Shown: positions 16,056-25,013, counted from the stretch's first letter. The stretch is DNA of 64,000 bases from Chryseobacterium sp. MYb7 (GCF_002979455.1 NZ_PCOU01000014.1:61774-125773), one strand, 5' to 3'. Translations and numbers: made by a program. Notes: generated by a model not told the origin, from the sequence alone.

Positions 16056-17723
16056 ATGTGTGGAATTGTATGTTTATTTGACGCCAAACAAAAAACTGAA
16101 GTATTAAGACCTCAGGTATTGGAAATGTCAAAAAAAATCCGTCATAGAGGACCGGACTGGAGTGGAGTTTTTCAGGACGAGAAAGTAATTTTTTCTCATG
16201 AAAGACTTGCCATTGTAGATCCTACCTCCGGAAAACAACCTTTATTTACAAAAGACGGAAAAGTAGTATTAGCTGTAAACGGTGAAATCTATAACCATAG
16301 AGAACTCAAAGAAGAATTTCCGGATTATGAGTTTCAGACTCAGTCGGACTGTGAAGTGATCCTTGCACTTTACAGAAAATACGGAAAAGATTTCGTAGAG
16401 AAATTAAACGGAATTTTCGCATTCGCATTATATGATACTGAAAATGACATTTACCTTATCGCCCGTGATCACATGGGAATCTGTCCACTTTATCAGGGCT
16501 GGGATAAAAACGGAAACTACTATGTTGCTTCAGAATTAAAAGCTCTTGAAGGCATCTGTAAAAAAATAGATACCTTCTTGCCAGGACATCTGATGTACAG
16601 CCCGGACGGAACTGAACTTCAGCAATGGTATACAAGAGACTGGGATAGCTTTGATCATGTAAAAGAAAATACAACAGACATCTCAAAACTCAGAAAAGGT
16701 CTTGAAGACGCTGTTCACAGACAGCTGATGAGTGATGTTCCTTATGGAGTACTTCTTTCCGGAGGTTTAGACTCATCTGTTATTTCAGCAATTACTGCAA
16801 AATTTGCCCGCCAGAGAGTTGAAAGTGGTGATACACAGGAAGCATGGTATCCAAGGCTTCACAGCTTTGCAGTAGGATTGGTTGGTTCTCCCGATCTGGC
16901 CGCCGCTCAAAAAGCTGCAGAACACATCGGATCTGTTCACCATGAAGTTAATTTTACCGTTCAGGAAGGACTGGATGCAATACGTGATGTCATTTATCAC
17001 CTTGAAACTTATGATGTAACGACTATCAGAGCATCTACCCCAATGTATCTTTTAGCAAGAGTCATCAAATCTATGGGGATTAAAATGGTTCTTTCAGGAG
17101 AAGGTTCTGATGAATTGTTCGGAGGATATTTATATTTCCACAAAGCTCCTAACGCAAAAGAATTCCATGATGAAACCGTAAGAAAACTGGGTAAACTTCA
17201 CTTGTATGACTGCTTAAGAGCCAACAAAGCACTGATGAGCTGGGGTATTGAAGGCAGAGTACCTTTCCTTGACAAAGAATTTATGGATATCGCGATGACT
17301 ATTAATCCTCAAGATAAAATGATCAATACTGCTGAAGGAAAAATTGAAAAATGGGTATTGAGAAAAGCTTTTGAAGATATGCTTCCAGACTCTATTGTCT
17401 GGAGACAGAAAGAACAGTTTTCAGATGGTGTAGGTTATTCATGGATTGACACTTTAAAAGCAGTTGCTGAAAAAGAAGTCACAGATGAAATGATGACAAA
17501 CGCAAGATTCAGATTCCCACTAAACACCCCTCAAAACAAAGAGGAATATCGTTATAGAACTATTTTCGAAGAGCACTTCCCAAGTGAAACCGCAGCTGCT
17601 ACTGTTCCTTCGGTTCCATCTGTAGCTTGCTCCACTCCTATCGCTTTAGAATGGGATGAAGCGTTCAAAAAAATGAATGATCCAAGTGGAAGAGCTGTGA
17701 AGGTGCATGAAACTTCGTATTAG
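16056..17723 (+). CDS. asnB: Asparagine synthase B (glutamine-hydrolysing)
   Basis: A 555-residue enzyme making asparagine from aspartate, glutamine and ATP. The glutaminase domain begins directly after Met with the catalytic Cys2 (MCGIVCLFD), with RHRGPDWSG, VNGEIYNH and EIYN-type Gln-binding motifs. The synthetase domain has the PP-loop GVLLSGGLDSSV near residues 232-243 and LSGEGSDELFGGY near 346. The length equals E. coli AsnB. The C-terminal stretch is variable, as expected. Monocistronic with a full promoter. Confidence 0.96.
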   Translation: MCGIVCLFDAKQKTEVLRPQVLEMSKKIRHRGPDWSGVFQDEKVIFSHERLAIVDPTSGKQPLFTKDGKVVLAVNGEIYNHRELKEEFPDYEFQTQSDCEVILALYRKYGKDFVEKLNGIFAFALYDTENDIYLIARDHMGICPLYQGWDKNGNYYVASELKALEGICKKIDTFLPGHLMYSPDGTELQQWYTRDWDSFDHVKENTTDISKLRKGLEDAVHRQLMSDVPYGVLLSGGLDSSVISAITAKFARQRVESGDTQEAWYPRLHSFAVGLVGSPDLAAAQKAAEHIGSVHHEVNFTVQEGLDAIRDVIYHLETYDVTTIRASTPMYLLARVIKSMGIKMVLSGEGSDELFGGYLYFHKAPNAKEFHDETVRKLGKLHLYDCLRANKALMSWGIEGRVPFLDKEFMDIAMTINPQDKMINTAEGKIEKWVLRKAFEDMLPDSIVWRQKEQFSDGVGYSWIDTLKAVAEKEVTDEMMTNARFRFPLNTPQNKEEYRYRTIFEEHFPSETAAATVPSVPSVACSTPIALEWDEAFKKMNDPSGRAVKVHETSY

Positions 17724-17892
17724 AGAGGTATTTTGATGAATAGTCAATCGTCAATCCGCTATGCTCGTGAAATTGTTACGTAATTCGGGTTCTCGAGATT
17801 ATGAGTTTAATATTTACTTGCAAAGCAAAATTCGTTATTGAAATGTATATTTTTCTCATTCAAACATTTAACTCCCTCAGTTATAATTTATC

Positions 17893-17922
17893 AATCCTGT
17901 AGCAATACAGGATTTTTTTTTG
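17893..17922 (+). terminator. Terminator in the asnB downstream region
   Basis: AATCCTGTA / TACAGGATT with a 4-nt loop and nine or more T. It lies 170 nt after the asnB stop. The stem is similar to the terminator after tRNA-Ser at 50401. Confidence 0.8.
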
Positions 17923-17984
17923 AATTAACATCAACAATATGGCATAATTTAACTGACAATCCAAAATAATATCTAATAAATAAT

Positions 17985-17992
17985 TATATTTG
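17985..17992 (+). promoter_or_regulatory. -7 element TATATTTG; rules out an upstream TTG start
   Basis: TAnnTTTG match 27 nt before the ATG at 18020. A TTG at 17990 that would add ten residues is part of the box. Confidence 0.55.
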
Positions 17993-18019
17993 GAAAACGA
18001 AAATATCAATTATAAAAAA

Positions 18020-18832
18020 ATGAGAAGAAACCTTACTGTTTTATTTGTCTTATTATCCATAAGTTTTGCTTTTGGACAGGGGAAATACGGCAAATATCTG
18101 AATTCAAAAAAGCTTGCTTTAGCTTATAAGAGTGTGAAAGATGCAGATAAAGATGACTACTATCAACAATTCTATTGGCTTGTAAAAGCAGAGCAGCTGA
18201 AAACGTATCCTCACCTTAAGGATATAAAACCAATCGTTTTATATGAATTTGTAAAATATGTAAATCCTCAGAATCCAACGAAAAAACTGGATGCAAGAGG
18301 TAAAGAATTGAGAGCAACTGCAGAATTATCTTTGAATCAATATTTTAAAAATAAGAATTTTGAAAACAATTCTGTTTTGATGTATAATCTTGAAACGTAT
18401 GTAGACCCTTCTAAAGGACAATTCTACACGAAGGTGGATCCTGAAAAGATTAAAGAGCTGGTTCCGAAAGAACTGTTTGCTTTTAACTCATTCAACAGAA
18501 ATATAGGAGAAGAGAAGACTTATTATCTTTGGGTAGATAAGAAAAAAGATGATCTGAACATTGTGGATATCATTCCTAGCGAAAAAGAAGATAAAGCTTT
18601 CTATACAAGACTGAAACAATATCTTCCAAGCTACAAGTTCTCAAAATATGTTCCTTCTGTAAAAAAAGGAAACAAATCTGACAAAACGGATATCGAGTAC
18701 TATTACATCATGCCGTTTGAACAGAATACCGATAACATCGAATACAAAACAAAGGATTTCAAGACTTTCACTTTAAGCCAGTACAGAAAAGCCGGTGACG
18801 AATGGAAAGGAGTAGAAAAACCTAGAAAATAA
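18020..18832 (+). CDS. Hypothetical exported protein
   Basis: A 270-residue protein with a clear Sec signal (residues 1-20, LFVLLSISFAFGQ). The mature part is rich in lysine and tyrosine with no recognised family; blocks such as YYQQFYWLVKAEQLK and YYYIMPFEQNTDNIEYKTKDF suggest a folded soluble periplasmic domain. Monocistronic, with its own promoter box and a terminator 5 nt after the stop. No function is proposed. Confidence 0.78.
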   Translation: MRRNLTVLFVLLSISFAFGQGKYGKYLNSKKLALAYKSVKDADKDDYYQQFYWLVKAEQLKTYPHLKDIKPIVLYEFVKYVNPQNPTKKLDARGKELRATAELSLNQYFKNKNFENNSVLMYNLETYVDPSKGQFYTKVDPEKIKELVPKELFAFNSFNRNIGEEKTYYLWVDKKKDDLNIVDIIPSEKEDKAFYTRLKQYLPSYKFSKYVPSVKKGNKSDKTDIEYYYIMPFEQNTDNIEYKTKDFKTFTLSQYRKAGDEWKGVEKPRK

Positions 18833-18836
18833 ATCA

Positions 18837-18868
18837 AAAAGTCCTGTGAAATCTCGCAGGACTTTTTT
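18837..18868 (+). terminator. Terminator after the exported hypothetical gene
   Basis: AAAAGTCCTG / CAGGACTTTT stem with a T-run. Confidence 0.85.
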
Positions 18869-18901
18869 AATTTTATATGGATTTCTTTATCTAAAGATCA
18901 A

Positions 18902-18920
18902 CCTGCTTAAAGCAAGCAGG
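18902..18920 (+). promoter_or_regulatory. Hairpin in the presumed leader of the MFS gene
   Basis: CCTGCTT / AAGCAGG with a 5-nt loop, 55 nt upstream of the MFS start, without a T-run. It may be a leader structure or a transcription-factor palindrome. Confidence 0.35.
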
Positions 18921-18975
18921 CTCTTCATATAAAAATAAGCCTGGAAGTCTTTGTACTCTATCCAGCCTATACCAA

Positions 18976-20379
18976 ATGACAGACGCAAACACACAACAAA
19001 CCCCAATAAAGAAAATACTTCCTCTTATTCTGGCTACCGCTATTTTTATGCAGATGCTGGATTCCACCATTTTGAATACTTCCCTGCCTTCCATCGCAAA
19101 AGACCTGAAAGAGTCTCCGCTTAACATGCAGAATGCCATTATCAGTTATGTTCTGACATTAGCAGTCTTCATGCCCGCCAGTGGATTTCTGGCAGACCGA
19201 TTCGGGACAAAAAAGGTGTTCATTTTTTCATTGGTACTGTTCAGTTTAGGCTCGTTGTTTTGCTCCATGTCTCAAAATCTCACCCATTTGGTTATTTCAA
19301 GAGTGATCCAGGGAGTTGGAGGAAGTCTGATGACTCCTGTCGGAAAGCTGGCACTCATTAAAACATTTGACAAAAATGAACTGCTCAAAGCCATGAACTT
19401 TGCTATTATCCCTGCCCTTATCGGTCCTGTATTGGGTCCATTAGTGGGAGGTTATATGGTAGACTATCTTTCGTGGCACTGGATCTTTCTTATCAACATT
19501 CCTATTGGTATTTTGGGAATTCTTTTAGGATTAAAATTCATGCCCAATTACAAATCCGATAATGTTGATTTTGATTTAAAAGGATTCTTAATTTTCGCAG
19601 CAGCATCTCTCCTACTATCTGTTTCTTTGGAACTTTTTGGAGATATGCAGAATATTACTCCGGTTCTTGTCGTGTTTATTCTTGGTTTCTTATTTCTTTA
19701 TTATTACTACAAGCATGCTAAAAAGGGAGGACATCCTATTTTTCCTTTAAACTTGTTTCAGGTAAGAACTTTCAGGGTAGGTATTGTAGGAAATCTAGCG
19801 ACCAGATTAGGGATCAGCTCTGTTCCGTTATTACTTCCATTGATGATTCAGATTGCGTATAAACAATCTGCAGTAACATCAGGCTGGATTATTGCTCCAA
19901 TGGCTTTAACCGCTATCTTCGGTAAATCTTCTGTTATTAAAATTTTAGATAAATATGGTTATCGTCAGACATTGATGCTGAATACATTCATTATCGGAAC
20001 ACTCATCTGTCTTCTTGCCATCCCTGATATACATACTTCTTTATATTGGTTTGTTCCCATTATTGCAGTATTAGGTTTTTTCAACTCTATACAGTTCACC
20101 TCTATGAACACTATTTCTATCGCTGACTTGAGAAATTTCCAGACCAGCAGCGGTAACTCTTTAATTTCGGTGAATCAACAGCTCGCCATCGGTTTCGGAA
20201 TTGCATTCGGATTGATTGTTTTAAAATTATTTGAAAACACAGATCTTATTGATGGAGAAATTCACAACGCATTCCGATACACTTTTCTCACCGTAGGAAT
20301 ATTAACGATTCTATCAGGATTTGTTTTCAGGAGACTGCATATCTCAGATGGGAAGAATATGAAATCAAAAGAGGATTAA
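18976..20379 (+). CDS. MFS drug:H+ antiporter, DHA2 (EmrB/QacA) family
   Basis: A 467-residue inner-membrane proton-coupled exporter with many hydrophobic segments, probably 14. Visible motifs: MQMLDSTILNTSLPSIAKDL (motif D1 of the DHA2 family, residues 23-42), GFLADRFGTKKVF (motif A), RVIQGVGGSLMTP (motif B) and LIGPVLGPLVGGYMVDYLSWHWIFLINIP (antiporter motif C region). The family exports hydrophobic drugs or dyes. No EmrA-like adaptor or TetR/MarR regulator is adjacent. The substrate is unknown. Confidence 0.88.
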   Translation: MTDANTQQTPIKKILPLILATAIFMQMLDSTILNTSLPSIAKDLKESPLNMQNAIISYVLTLAVFMPASGFLADRFGTKKVFIFSLVLFSLGSLFCSMSQNLTHLVISRVIQGVGGSLMTPVGKLALIKTFDKNELLKAMNFAIIPALIGPVLGPLVGGYMVDYLSWHWIFLINIPIGILGILLGLKFMPNYKSDNVDFDLKGFLIFAAASLLLSVSLELFGDMQNITPVLVVFILGFLFLYYYYKHAKKGGHPIFPLNLFQVRTFRVGIVGNLATRLGISSVPLLLPLMIQIAYKQSAVTSGWIIAPMALTAIFGKSSVIKILDKYGYRQTLMLNTFIIGTLICLLAIPDIHTSLYWFVPIIAVLGFFNSIQFTSMNTISIADLRNFQTSSGNSLISVNQQLAIGFGIAFGLIVLKLFENTDLIDGEIHNAFRYTFLTVGILTILSGFVFRRLHISDGKNMKSKED

Positions 20380-20474
20380 ACAAATCAAATTACAATTTTA
20401 TCTTCTCATTTTCTCTGTATTGAATTGTTGCTACGAACTTAACACAGATCAATGCTTTTCGCATATAACAATGG

Positions 20475-20482
20475 TAATTTTG
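20475..20482 (+). promoter_or_regulatory. -7 element TAATTTTG for the pirin-led cluster
   Basis: TAnnTTTG match ending 21 nt before the ATG at 20504. Confidence 0.55.
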
Positions 20483-20503
20483 TTTACATAAATCAACAAT
20501 GTG

Positions 20504-21379
20504 ATGGCAACTAAAAAAATAGAAATCGTAGTATCTCCAAAACCTGCGCACTTTGTAGGTGATGGATTCAGGGTTCATAATTTTATTCCGGGAGTACCTG
20601 GATTGGATATGAAAAGAATGGATCCGTTCATTATGCTGGATTACAATTCGAAATTTCATTTCAATGGATCAGATACACCAAGAGGTGTAGGAGTGCATCC
20701 GCACAGAGGTTTTGAAACCGTAACCATAGCGTATAGCGGAAAAGTAGAGCATCACGACAGTGCCGGTGGTGGCGGCGTGATCGGAGAAGGTGATGTACAG
20801 TGGATGACTGCTGCCAAAGGTGTTCTTCACAAAGAATATCATGAAACAGAATGGGCAAAAGAAGGAGGTATTTTTCAGATGGTTCAACTTTGGGTGAATC
20901 TTCCTGCCAAAGATAAAATGAGCTGCCCGAAATACCAGGCTATAGAAAACTCTAAAATGGAAAGAGTGGATCTTGGCGAAAATGGTTCTGTAGAAGTAAT
21001 TGCCGGAAAATATAATGGTCATAAAGGACCTGCGAGTACTTTTACTCCGGTTCATATGATGAATGCAAAGCTGAAAACAGGAGGAAAAGCGGAATTTAAT
21101 TTTCCTGCCCATTTCAATACTGCAGCTTTGGTGATTGAAGGAAATGTGATTATTAATGGAGAAGAAACTGTTAAAGCAGATCATTTTGCATTGTTCAAAA
21201 ATGAAGGCGAAACATTCACCATCGAAGCAAAAGAAGACGCTGTTGTTTTGATCATCAGCGGTGAGCCTATTAACGAACCTATTTATCCTCACGGACCTTT
21301 TGTGATGAATTCCAGAGAAGAAATTATGCAGGCTTTCGAGGATTTCAATACAGGAAAATTCGGATATCTGGAAGATTAA
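20504..21379 (+). CDS. Pirin-family protein (first copy)
   Basis: A 291-residue bicupin. The N-terminal cupin has the metal-ligand block HPHRGFETVTIAYSG and further HHDSAGGGGVIGEGDVQWMTAAKGVLH, the classic pirin signature. Bacterial pirins are iron proteins, some with quercetin 2,3-dioxygenase activity and some acting as redox-responsive regulators. ATG 20504 is preferred over the adjacent GTG 20501. It opens a co-directional cluster with a second pirin and redox genes. A terminator follows at 21437, so the next gene may have partly separate expression. Confidence 0.9.
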   Translation: MATKKIEIVVSPKPAHFVGDGFRVHNFIPGVPGLDMKRMDPFIMLDYNSKFHFNGSDTPRGVGVHPHRGFETVTIAYSGKVEHHDSAGGGGVIGEGDVQWMTAAKGVLHKEYHETEWAKEGGIFQMVQLWVNLPAKDKMSCPKYQAIENSKMERVDLGENGSVEVIAGKYNGHKGPASTFTPVHMMNAKLKTGGKAEFNFPAHFNTAALVIEGNVIINGEETVKADHFALFKNEGETFTIEAKEDAVVLIISGEPINEPIYPHGPFVMNSREEIMQAFEDFNTGKFGYLED

Positions 21380-21436
21380 AAGAATTAAATTTATCTTAAT
21401 CTTTGATTATTCCTTTTTTTATTAACTTTATATAAT

Positions 21437-21480
21437 GGCAAACCTTCCAGGTTTTGACAATCTGGAAGGTTTGCCTTTTA
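21437..21480 (+). terminator. Strong hairpin terminator inside the pirin cluster
   Basis: Perfect 14-bp stem GGCAAACCTTCCAG / CTGGAAGGTTTGCC followed by TTTTAATT. It lies between the first pirin and the first GNAT gene. Confidence 0.75.
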
Positions 21481-21523
21481 ATTCTGTTTATTGAAGAAAA
21501 CAGACACCTTAACGTAAAATAGT

Positions 21524-21835
21524 ATGAAACCAGAATTTGAAAATATACCTCTCCTAAAAGCAGAAAAAAGATTTGAAATAGAATTCAACGGATATTATGC
21601 ATTCATAGATTACCGTGAGACAACACATCAGATTGCTTTAATACACACCGAAGCAGATCCTGAACTGGCGGGAACAGGCGCGGCGGCTGCCGTAGTAGAA
21701 AAAACCTTGAATTATATTGAAGAAAGTGGAAAAAAACTTCTTCCCTTCTGTCCTTATGTTTTCGCTTTTATTAAGAAGCACCCTGAATGGAAGCGTATTG
21801 TGGATGAGAAATTTGAAGGATATGACAAACTTTAA
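21524..21835 (+). CDS. Small GNAT N-acetyltransferase (YjdJ-like)
   Basis: A 103-residue single-domain acetyltransferase of the short COG2388 type. The acetyl-CoA pyrophosphate loop is PELAGTGAAAAVVEKTL (residues about 46-62), and the C-terminal LPFCPYVFAFIKKHPEWK matches the conserved CP-YV-xF motif of this subgroup. The substrate is unknown. It is paralogous to the gene at 24541, which ends the same cluster. Confidence 0.82.
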   Translation: MKPEFENIPLLKAEKRFEIEFNGYYAFIDYRETTHQIALIHTEADPELAGTGAAAAVVEKTLNYIEESGKKLLPFCPYVFAFIKKHPEWKRIVDEKFEGYDKL

Positions 21836-21893
21836 GCCTTCATCAGAACTCATCAATTTATTTAAATAACATTTTAAAAAGTATCACATCATC

Positions 21894-22793
21894 ATGTCAA
21901 ATATTGGACTTATCATAGAAGAAAAAGCAGCGGATATCGGAAATTTCCTGGTAGGAAGACTTCTTCCTTTCCGTGAGAAAAGAGCCGTTGGTCCTTTCGT
22001 TTTTATTGACCACATGGGGCCTTCAGAATTAAAAGATTATCAGAATCTTGATGTTCCTCCCCATCCGCATATTGGCTTATCTACGTTAACATATCTGTTG
22101 GAAGGTTCTATTTTCCACAGAGACAGCATTGGAAGCGCTATAGAAATAAAACCGGGCGCTGTGAACTGGATGACTGCCGGAAAAGGAGTTGTACACTCAG
22201 AAAGAACGCCGGAATATTTAAGACATACTGATAAAAGACTTCACGGATTCCAGATCTGGGTAGGTCTTCCAAAGCATCTTGAACAGTCTGAGCCTACTTT
22301 TCACCATATTGAAGCAGATGAGATTCCGGTTTGGGAAGAAGATGGTATTCAGTATAAACTAATTGCTGGTGAAGCATTCGGAAGAACATCTGCAGTTCCG
22401 GTACACAGCAAGTTATTTTTCATTGAGATCAAAACAAAAGAAGCTAAGAAAATAAGCATCGGGAAAGATCTTTATGGAGAAGCAGCCATGTATGTTCTGG
22501 ATGGAACTGTTACCACAGAAGGAAATTCTTATGGTTCAAAACAGTTGATGATTGCTAAAGACACTAAGCTTTGCGAATTCGAGATGAGTGAAAATGGAAC
22601 GGTTTATCTTTTCGGTGGCGAGCCATTCGATGAGGAACGTTTTATATTCTGGAATTTCGTTAATTCTGATAAAGAATTGATTGATCAGGCAAAAGTAAAC
22701 TGGAATGACCAGAATCACGAAGCATTTCCTTTGGTTCCGGGCGATGAAAACGAATATGTTCCGCTTCCTAAGGCTATTTTAAACAGAAAGTAA
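21894..22793 (+). CDS. Pirin-family protein (second copy)
   Basis: A 299-residue bicupin clearly distinct from the first copy. Metal-site block HPHIGLSTLTYLLEG and the second signature HRDSIGSAIEIKPGAVNWMTAGKGVVHSE are present; the C-terminal cupin carries YVLDGTVTTEG and FGGEPFDEERFIFWNFV. Same general role as other pirins (iron-bound, quercetinase-like or regulatory). The next gene, an FMN reductase, begins 21 nt downstream, so these are cotranscribed. Confidence 0.9.
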   Translation: MSNIGLIIEEKAADIGNFLVGRLLPFREKRAVGPFVFIDHMGPSELKDYQNLDVPPHPHIGLSTLTYLLEGSIFHRDSIGSAIEIKPGAVNWMTAGKGVVHSERTPEYLRHTDKRLHGFQIWVGLPKHLEQSEPTFHHIEADEIPVWEEDGIQYKLIAGEAFGRTSAVPVHSKLFFIEIKTKEAKKISIGKDLYGEAAMYVLDGTVTTEGNSYGSKQLMIAKDTKLCEFEMSENGTVYLFGGEPFDEERFIFWNFVNSDKELIDQAKVNWNDQNHEAFPLVPGDENEYVPLPKAILNRK

Positions 22794-22814
22794 TTTCAGT
22801 TCAGCATATCAAAC

Positions 22815-23345
22815 ATGAAAATATTAGCATTTGCCGGAAGTACATCTTCCACTTCTATTAACAGAGAACTGGTAAAATTTGTTCTGAAAGATTTTCAGGA
22901 TGAGGAAATCAATCTGATTGACCTCAACGATTTCACGATGCCTGTTTTTTCTGTTGACCTTGAAAAGAAAGGGTTTCCGAATGAAGCCCATCAGTTTTTA
23001 AAAGCGATTGAGGAATGTGATGTCATCATCTGCTCGCTTGCAGAGCACAACCGTTCTTACAGTTCGGCATTTAAAAATGTTTTTGACTGGTCTTCAAGGA
23101 TCAATGTAAAAGTATTTCAAAATAAGCCAATGCTTCTGATGAGTACCTCTCCCGGAGGTTATGGCGGCGGAAATGTGATGAATACCGCAAAAACGTTTTT
23201 CCCACAGTTTGCAGCAGATATCAAGGATACTTTTTCACTGCCGAAGTTTTACGAGAATTTTGATTTGGAAAGCGGAGTGATTAATCCTGATATGCTAAAT
23301 GAGCTGAAAGGTAAAATACAGAACTTTAAAAATCAAGTACAGTAA
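22815..23345 (+). CDS. NADPH-dependent FMN reductase / NAD(P)H oxidoreductase
   Basis: A 176-residue flavodoxin-fold protein. AFAGSTSSTSINRELVKFVL forms the N-terminal phosphate-binding loop for FMN; SLAEHNRSYSSAFKNVFDW and MSTSPGGYGGGNVM are family blocks of the FMN_red (ArsH/YieF-like) group. It reduces FMN, quinones or other electrophiles with NAD(P)H. Its TAA stop is followed immediately by the ATG of the TMEM175-like gene. Confidence 0.87.
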   Translation: MKILAFAGSTSSTSINRELVKFVLKDFQDEEINLIDLNDFTMPVFSVDLEKKGFPNEAHQFLKAIEECDVIICSLAEHNRSYSSAFKNVFDWSSRINVKVFQNKPMLLMSTSPGGYGGGNVMNTAKTFFPQFAADIKDTFSLPKFYENFDLESGVINPDMLNELKGKIQNFKNQVQ

Positions 23346-23924
23346 ATGAATAAAGGAAGACTGGAGGCGTTCAGTGATGGTGTCCTTGCTATTATCATCA
23401 CCATCATGGTACTTGAACTGAAAGTACCGGAAGGAAATAGCTGGGCCAGCCTCAAACCTCTCCTTCCTAAGTTTCTGGCCTATATTTTTAGTTTTATTTA
23501 TGTAGGAATCTACTGGAACAATCATCATCATCTGTTTCAGACCGTAAAGAAAGTCAATGGCAGCATTCTTTGGGCTAATCTTCACCTTCTGTTCTGGCTT
23601 TCCCTAATGCCTGTTGCTACGGAATGGATCGGAACTACGAATTTCGCCAAAAATCCTGTTGCAGTGTATGGTATCGGGCTTATCATGTCCGCCATTGCTT
23701 ACACGATTCTGGAGCATGTGATCATCCGGTGTGAGGGAGAAGATTCTAAGCTAAAAGAGGCTATCCATTCGAAATATAAAGAATATATCTCTATTGTATT
23801 TTATGTCCTGGGAATCACTACTTCATTTTTTTATCCTTATATTGCCATAGGTTTTTATTATCTAGTAGCTCTTATATGGCTGATTCCCGACAGAAGAATC
23901 GAAAAAACATTAAAAGAAAATTGA
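23346..23924 (+). CDS. TMEM175-family (DUF1211) potassium channel-like protein
   Basis: A 192-residue membrane protein with about six hydrophobic segments. The pore-helix signature RLEAFSDGVLAIIITIMVLEL (RxxxFSDGVxAIxIT) at residues 5-25 marks the bacterial TMEM175 potassium-channel family. YWNNHHHLF after the second segment is also typical. The start abuts the preceding stop codon, showing tight coupling. Channel function is inferred from the family. Confidence 0.88.
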   Translation: MNKGRLEAFSDGVLAIIITIMVLELKVPEGNSWASLKPLLPKFLAYIFSFIYVGIYWNNHHHLFQTVKKVNGSILWANLHLLFWLSLMPVATEWIGTTNFAKNPVAVYGIGLIMSAIAYTILEHVIIRCEGEDSKLKEAIHSKYKEYISIVFYVLGITTSFFYPYIAIGFYYLVALIWLIPDRRIEKTLKEN

Positions 23925-23925
23925 T

Positions 23926-24144
23926 ATGGAAACACACGAATATCCTAACGGTAACATCACCGTCATTTGGCAGCCTAAGAAATGTATCCATTCTGCCATA
24001 TGTGTAAAAACACTTCCAAAAGTCTACAATCCTAAAGAGAGACCTTGGATAAAAGCAGAAAACGCAAGTCCTGAAGAACTTAAAAATCAAATAGATCTAT
24101 GCCCGTCAGGGGCATTAAGTTATCAATTCAATACAGCAAAATAA
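23926..24144 (+). CDS. YjdI-type iron-sulfur protein
   Basis: A 72-residue divergent ferredoxin-like protein. It shows ITVIWQPKKCIHSAICVKTLPKVYNP with Cys24 and Cys30, and the C-terminal LCPSGALSY, matching the E. coli YjdI / Fer4_19 family thought to bind one Fe-S cluster. Its stop overlaps the ATG of the OsmC gene by one base. In E. coli, yjdI sits next to yjdJ, a small GNAT; here two such GNATs share the cluster. Confidence 0.82.
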   Translation: METHEYPNGNITVIWQPKKCIHSAICVKTLPKVYNPKERPWIKAENASPEELKNQIDLCPSGALSYQFNTAK

Positions 24145-24539
24145 TGGCGGTAACAGTAAAAGCAAGTTTAGGAAAAACAAAATATTATACAGAAGTAACT
24201 GCTGGAGAAAATACAATCATTACGGATGAACCGATTGATAAAGGCGGACAGAATAAAGGTCTTAATCCCATGGAAATTCTGGCTACGTCACTGGCAAGCT
24301 GTACAGCAGCTACATTGAGAATGTATATTGAAAGAAAGGAATGGGATGTGGAAAACATCAATGTAGAAGTAGAGCTGGAAAATTTTCCATTAACAAAAAG
24401 AGCAGTTTTCAAAAGAGACATCAGCTTTGATGGTATTCTGGATGACGAGCAGCGTAAAAGACTGCACACCATTGCGGATGCATGTCCAGTTCATAAAATA
24501 TTAACCAACGATATAGAAATACTAACTAAATTCTCATAA
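24144..24539 (+). CDS. OsmC-family peroxiredoxin
   Basis: A 131-residue OsmC/Ohr-fold protein. GGQNKGLNPMEILATSLASCTAATLRMY carries the first catalytic cysteine and DACPVHKIL the second; together they form the thiol peroxidase site for organic hydroperoxides. The ATG at 24144 overlaps the preceding stop (TAATG); longer in-frame starts lie within the yjdI-like gene. It fits the oxidative or electrophile stress theme of the cluster. Confidence 0.88.
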   Translation: MAVTVKASLGKTKYYTEVTAGENTIITDEPIDKGGQNKGLNPMEILATSLASCTAATLRMYIERKEWDVENINVEVELENFPLTKRAVFKRDISFDGILDDEQRKRLHTIADACPVHKILTNDIEILTKFS

Positions 24540-24540
24540 C

Positions 24541-24828
24541 ATGATCGAAGTAAAACAAAACAACGACGAAAAACACGGAAGTTTTGAAGCTTTCATAGAT
24601 GGAAGACGCGCAGGAATGATGACCTATACCTGGGCAGGAGAAGAAAGATTTATTATAGACCACACCGAGGTGGAAGAAGCTTACAACGGGAAAGGTGTAG
24701 GCAAGGAAATGCTTCTGGCAGCTGTAGATTTTGCCAGAAAAAATGATAAGAAGATTATTCCCCTCTGCCCTTTTGCTAAGGCAAGTTTCCAGAAAAGTGA
24801 GGAACTTCAGGATGTTTTAGTGAATTAG
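24541..24828 (+). CDS. Small GNAT N-acetyltransferase (YjdJ-like), second copy
   Basis: A 95-residue short acetyltransferase of the COG2388 type: AGMMTYTWAGEERFIIDHTEV, acetyl-CoA loop EEAYNGKGVGKEMLLAAVDFA and IIPLCPFAKASFQK. It begins 1 nt after the OsmC stop. Paralogous to the gene at 21524. The pairing with a YjdI-like gene recalls the E. coli yjdJ-yjdI neighbourhood, but the reaction is unknown. Confidence 0.85.
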   Translation: MIEVKQNNDEKHGSFEAFIDGRRAGMMTYTWAGEERFIIDHTEVEEAYNGKGVGKEMLLAAVDFARKNDKKIIPLCPFAKASFQKSEELQDVLVN

Positions 24829-24853
24829 TCACTGTATTCTATCCTTACCATAC

Positions 24854-24888
24854 AACCCTTTCAGAGAGCTATCTGAAAGGGTTTTTAT
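24854..24888 (+). terminator. Terminator ending the pirin cluster
   Basis: AACCCTTTCAGA / TCTGAAAGGGTT stem plus T-run. Confidence 0.85.
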
Positions 24889-24985
24889 TTTTAATATACC
24901 TACTGATTGAGAAGAAATTAATCCATGTAATTTGTTTTGAAACGAACAGGATTTTAAATTCATGATTCACGACTGATCTTTTTTA

Positions 24986-24993
24986 TATATTTG
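24986..24993 (+). promoter_or_regulatory. -7 element TATATTTG for the sodium:solute symporter gene
   Basis: TAnnTTTG match ending 20 nt before the ATG at 25014. Confidence 0.55.
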
Positions 24994-25013
24994 CTAAAAT
25001 TTAAAAATCAAGC

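Noticed and set aside
20669..21292. 207-residue minus-strand ORF antisense to the first pirin gene
   Set aside because: It lies wholly within a clear pirin gene, has a Phe/Cys/His-rich composition typical of a shadow frame and no promoter or family match.
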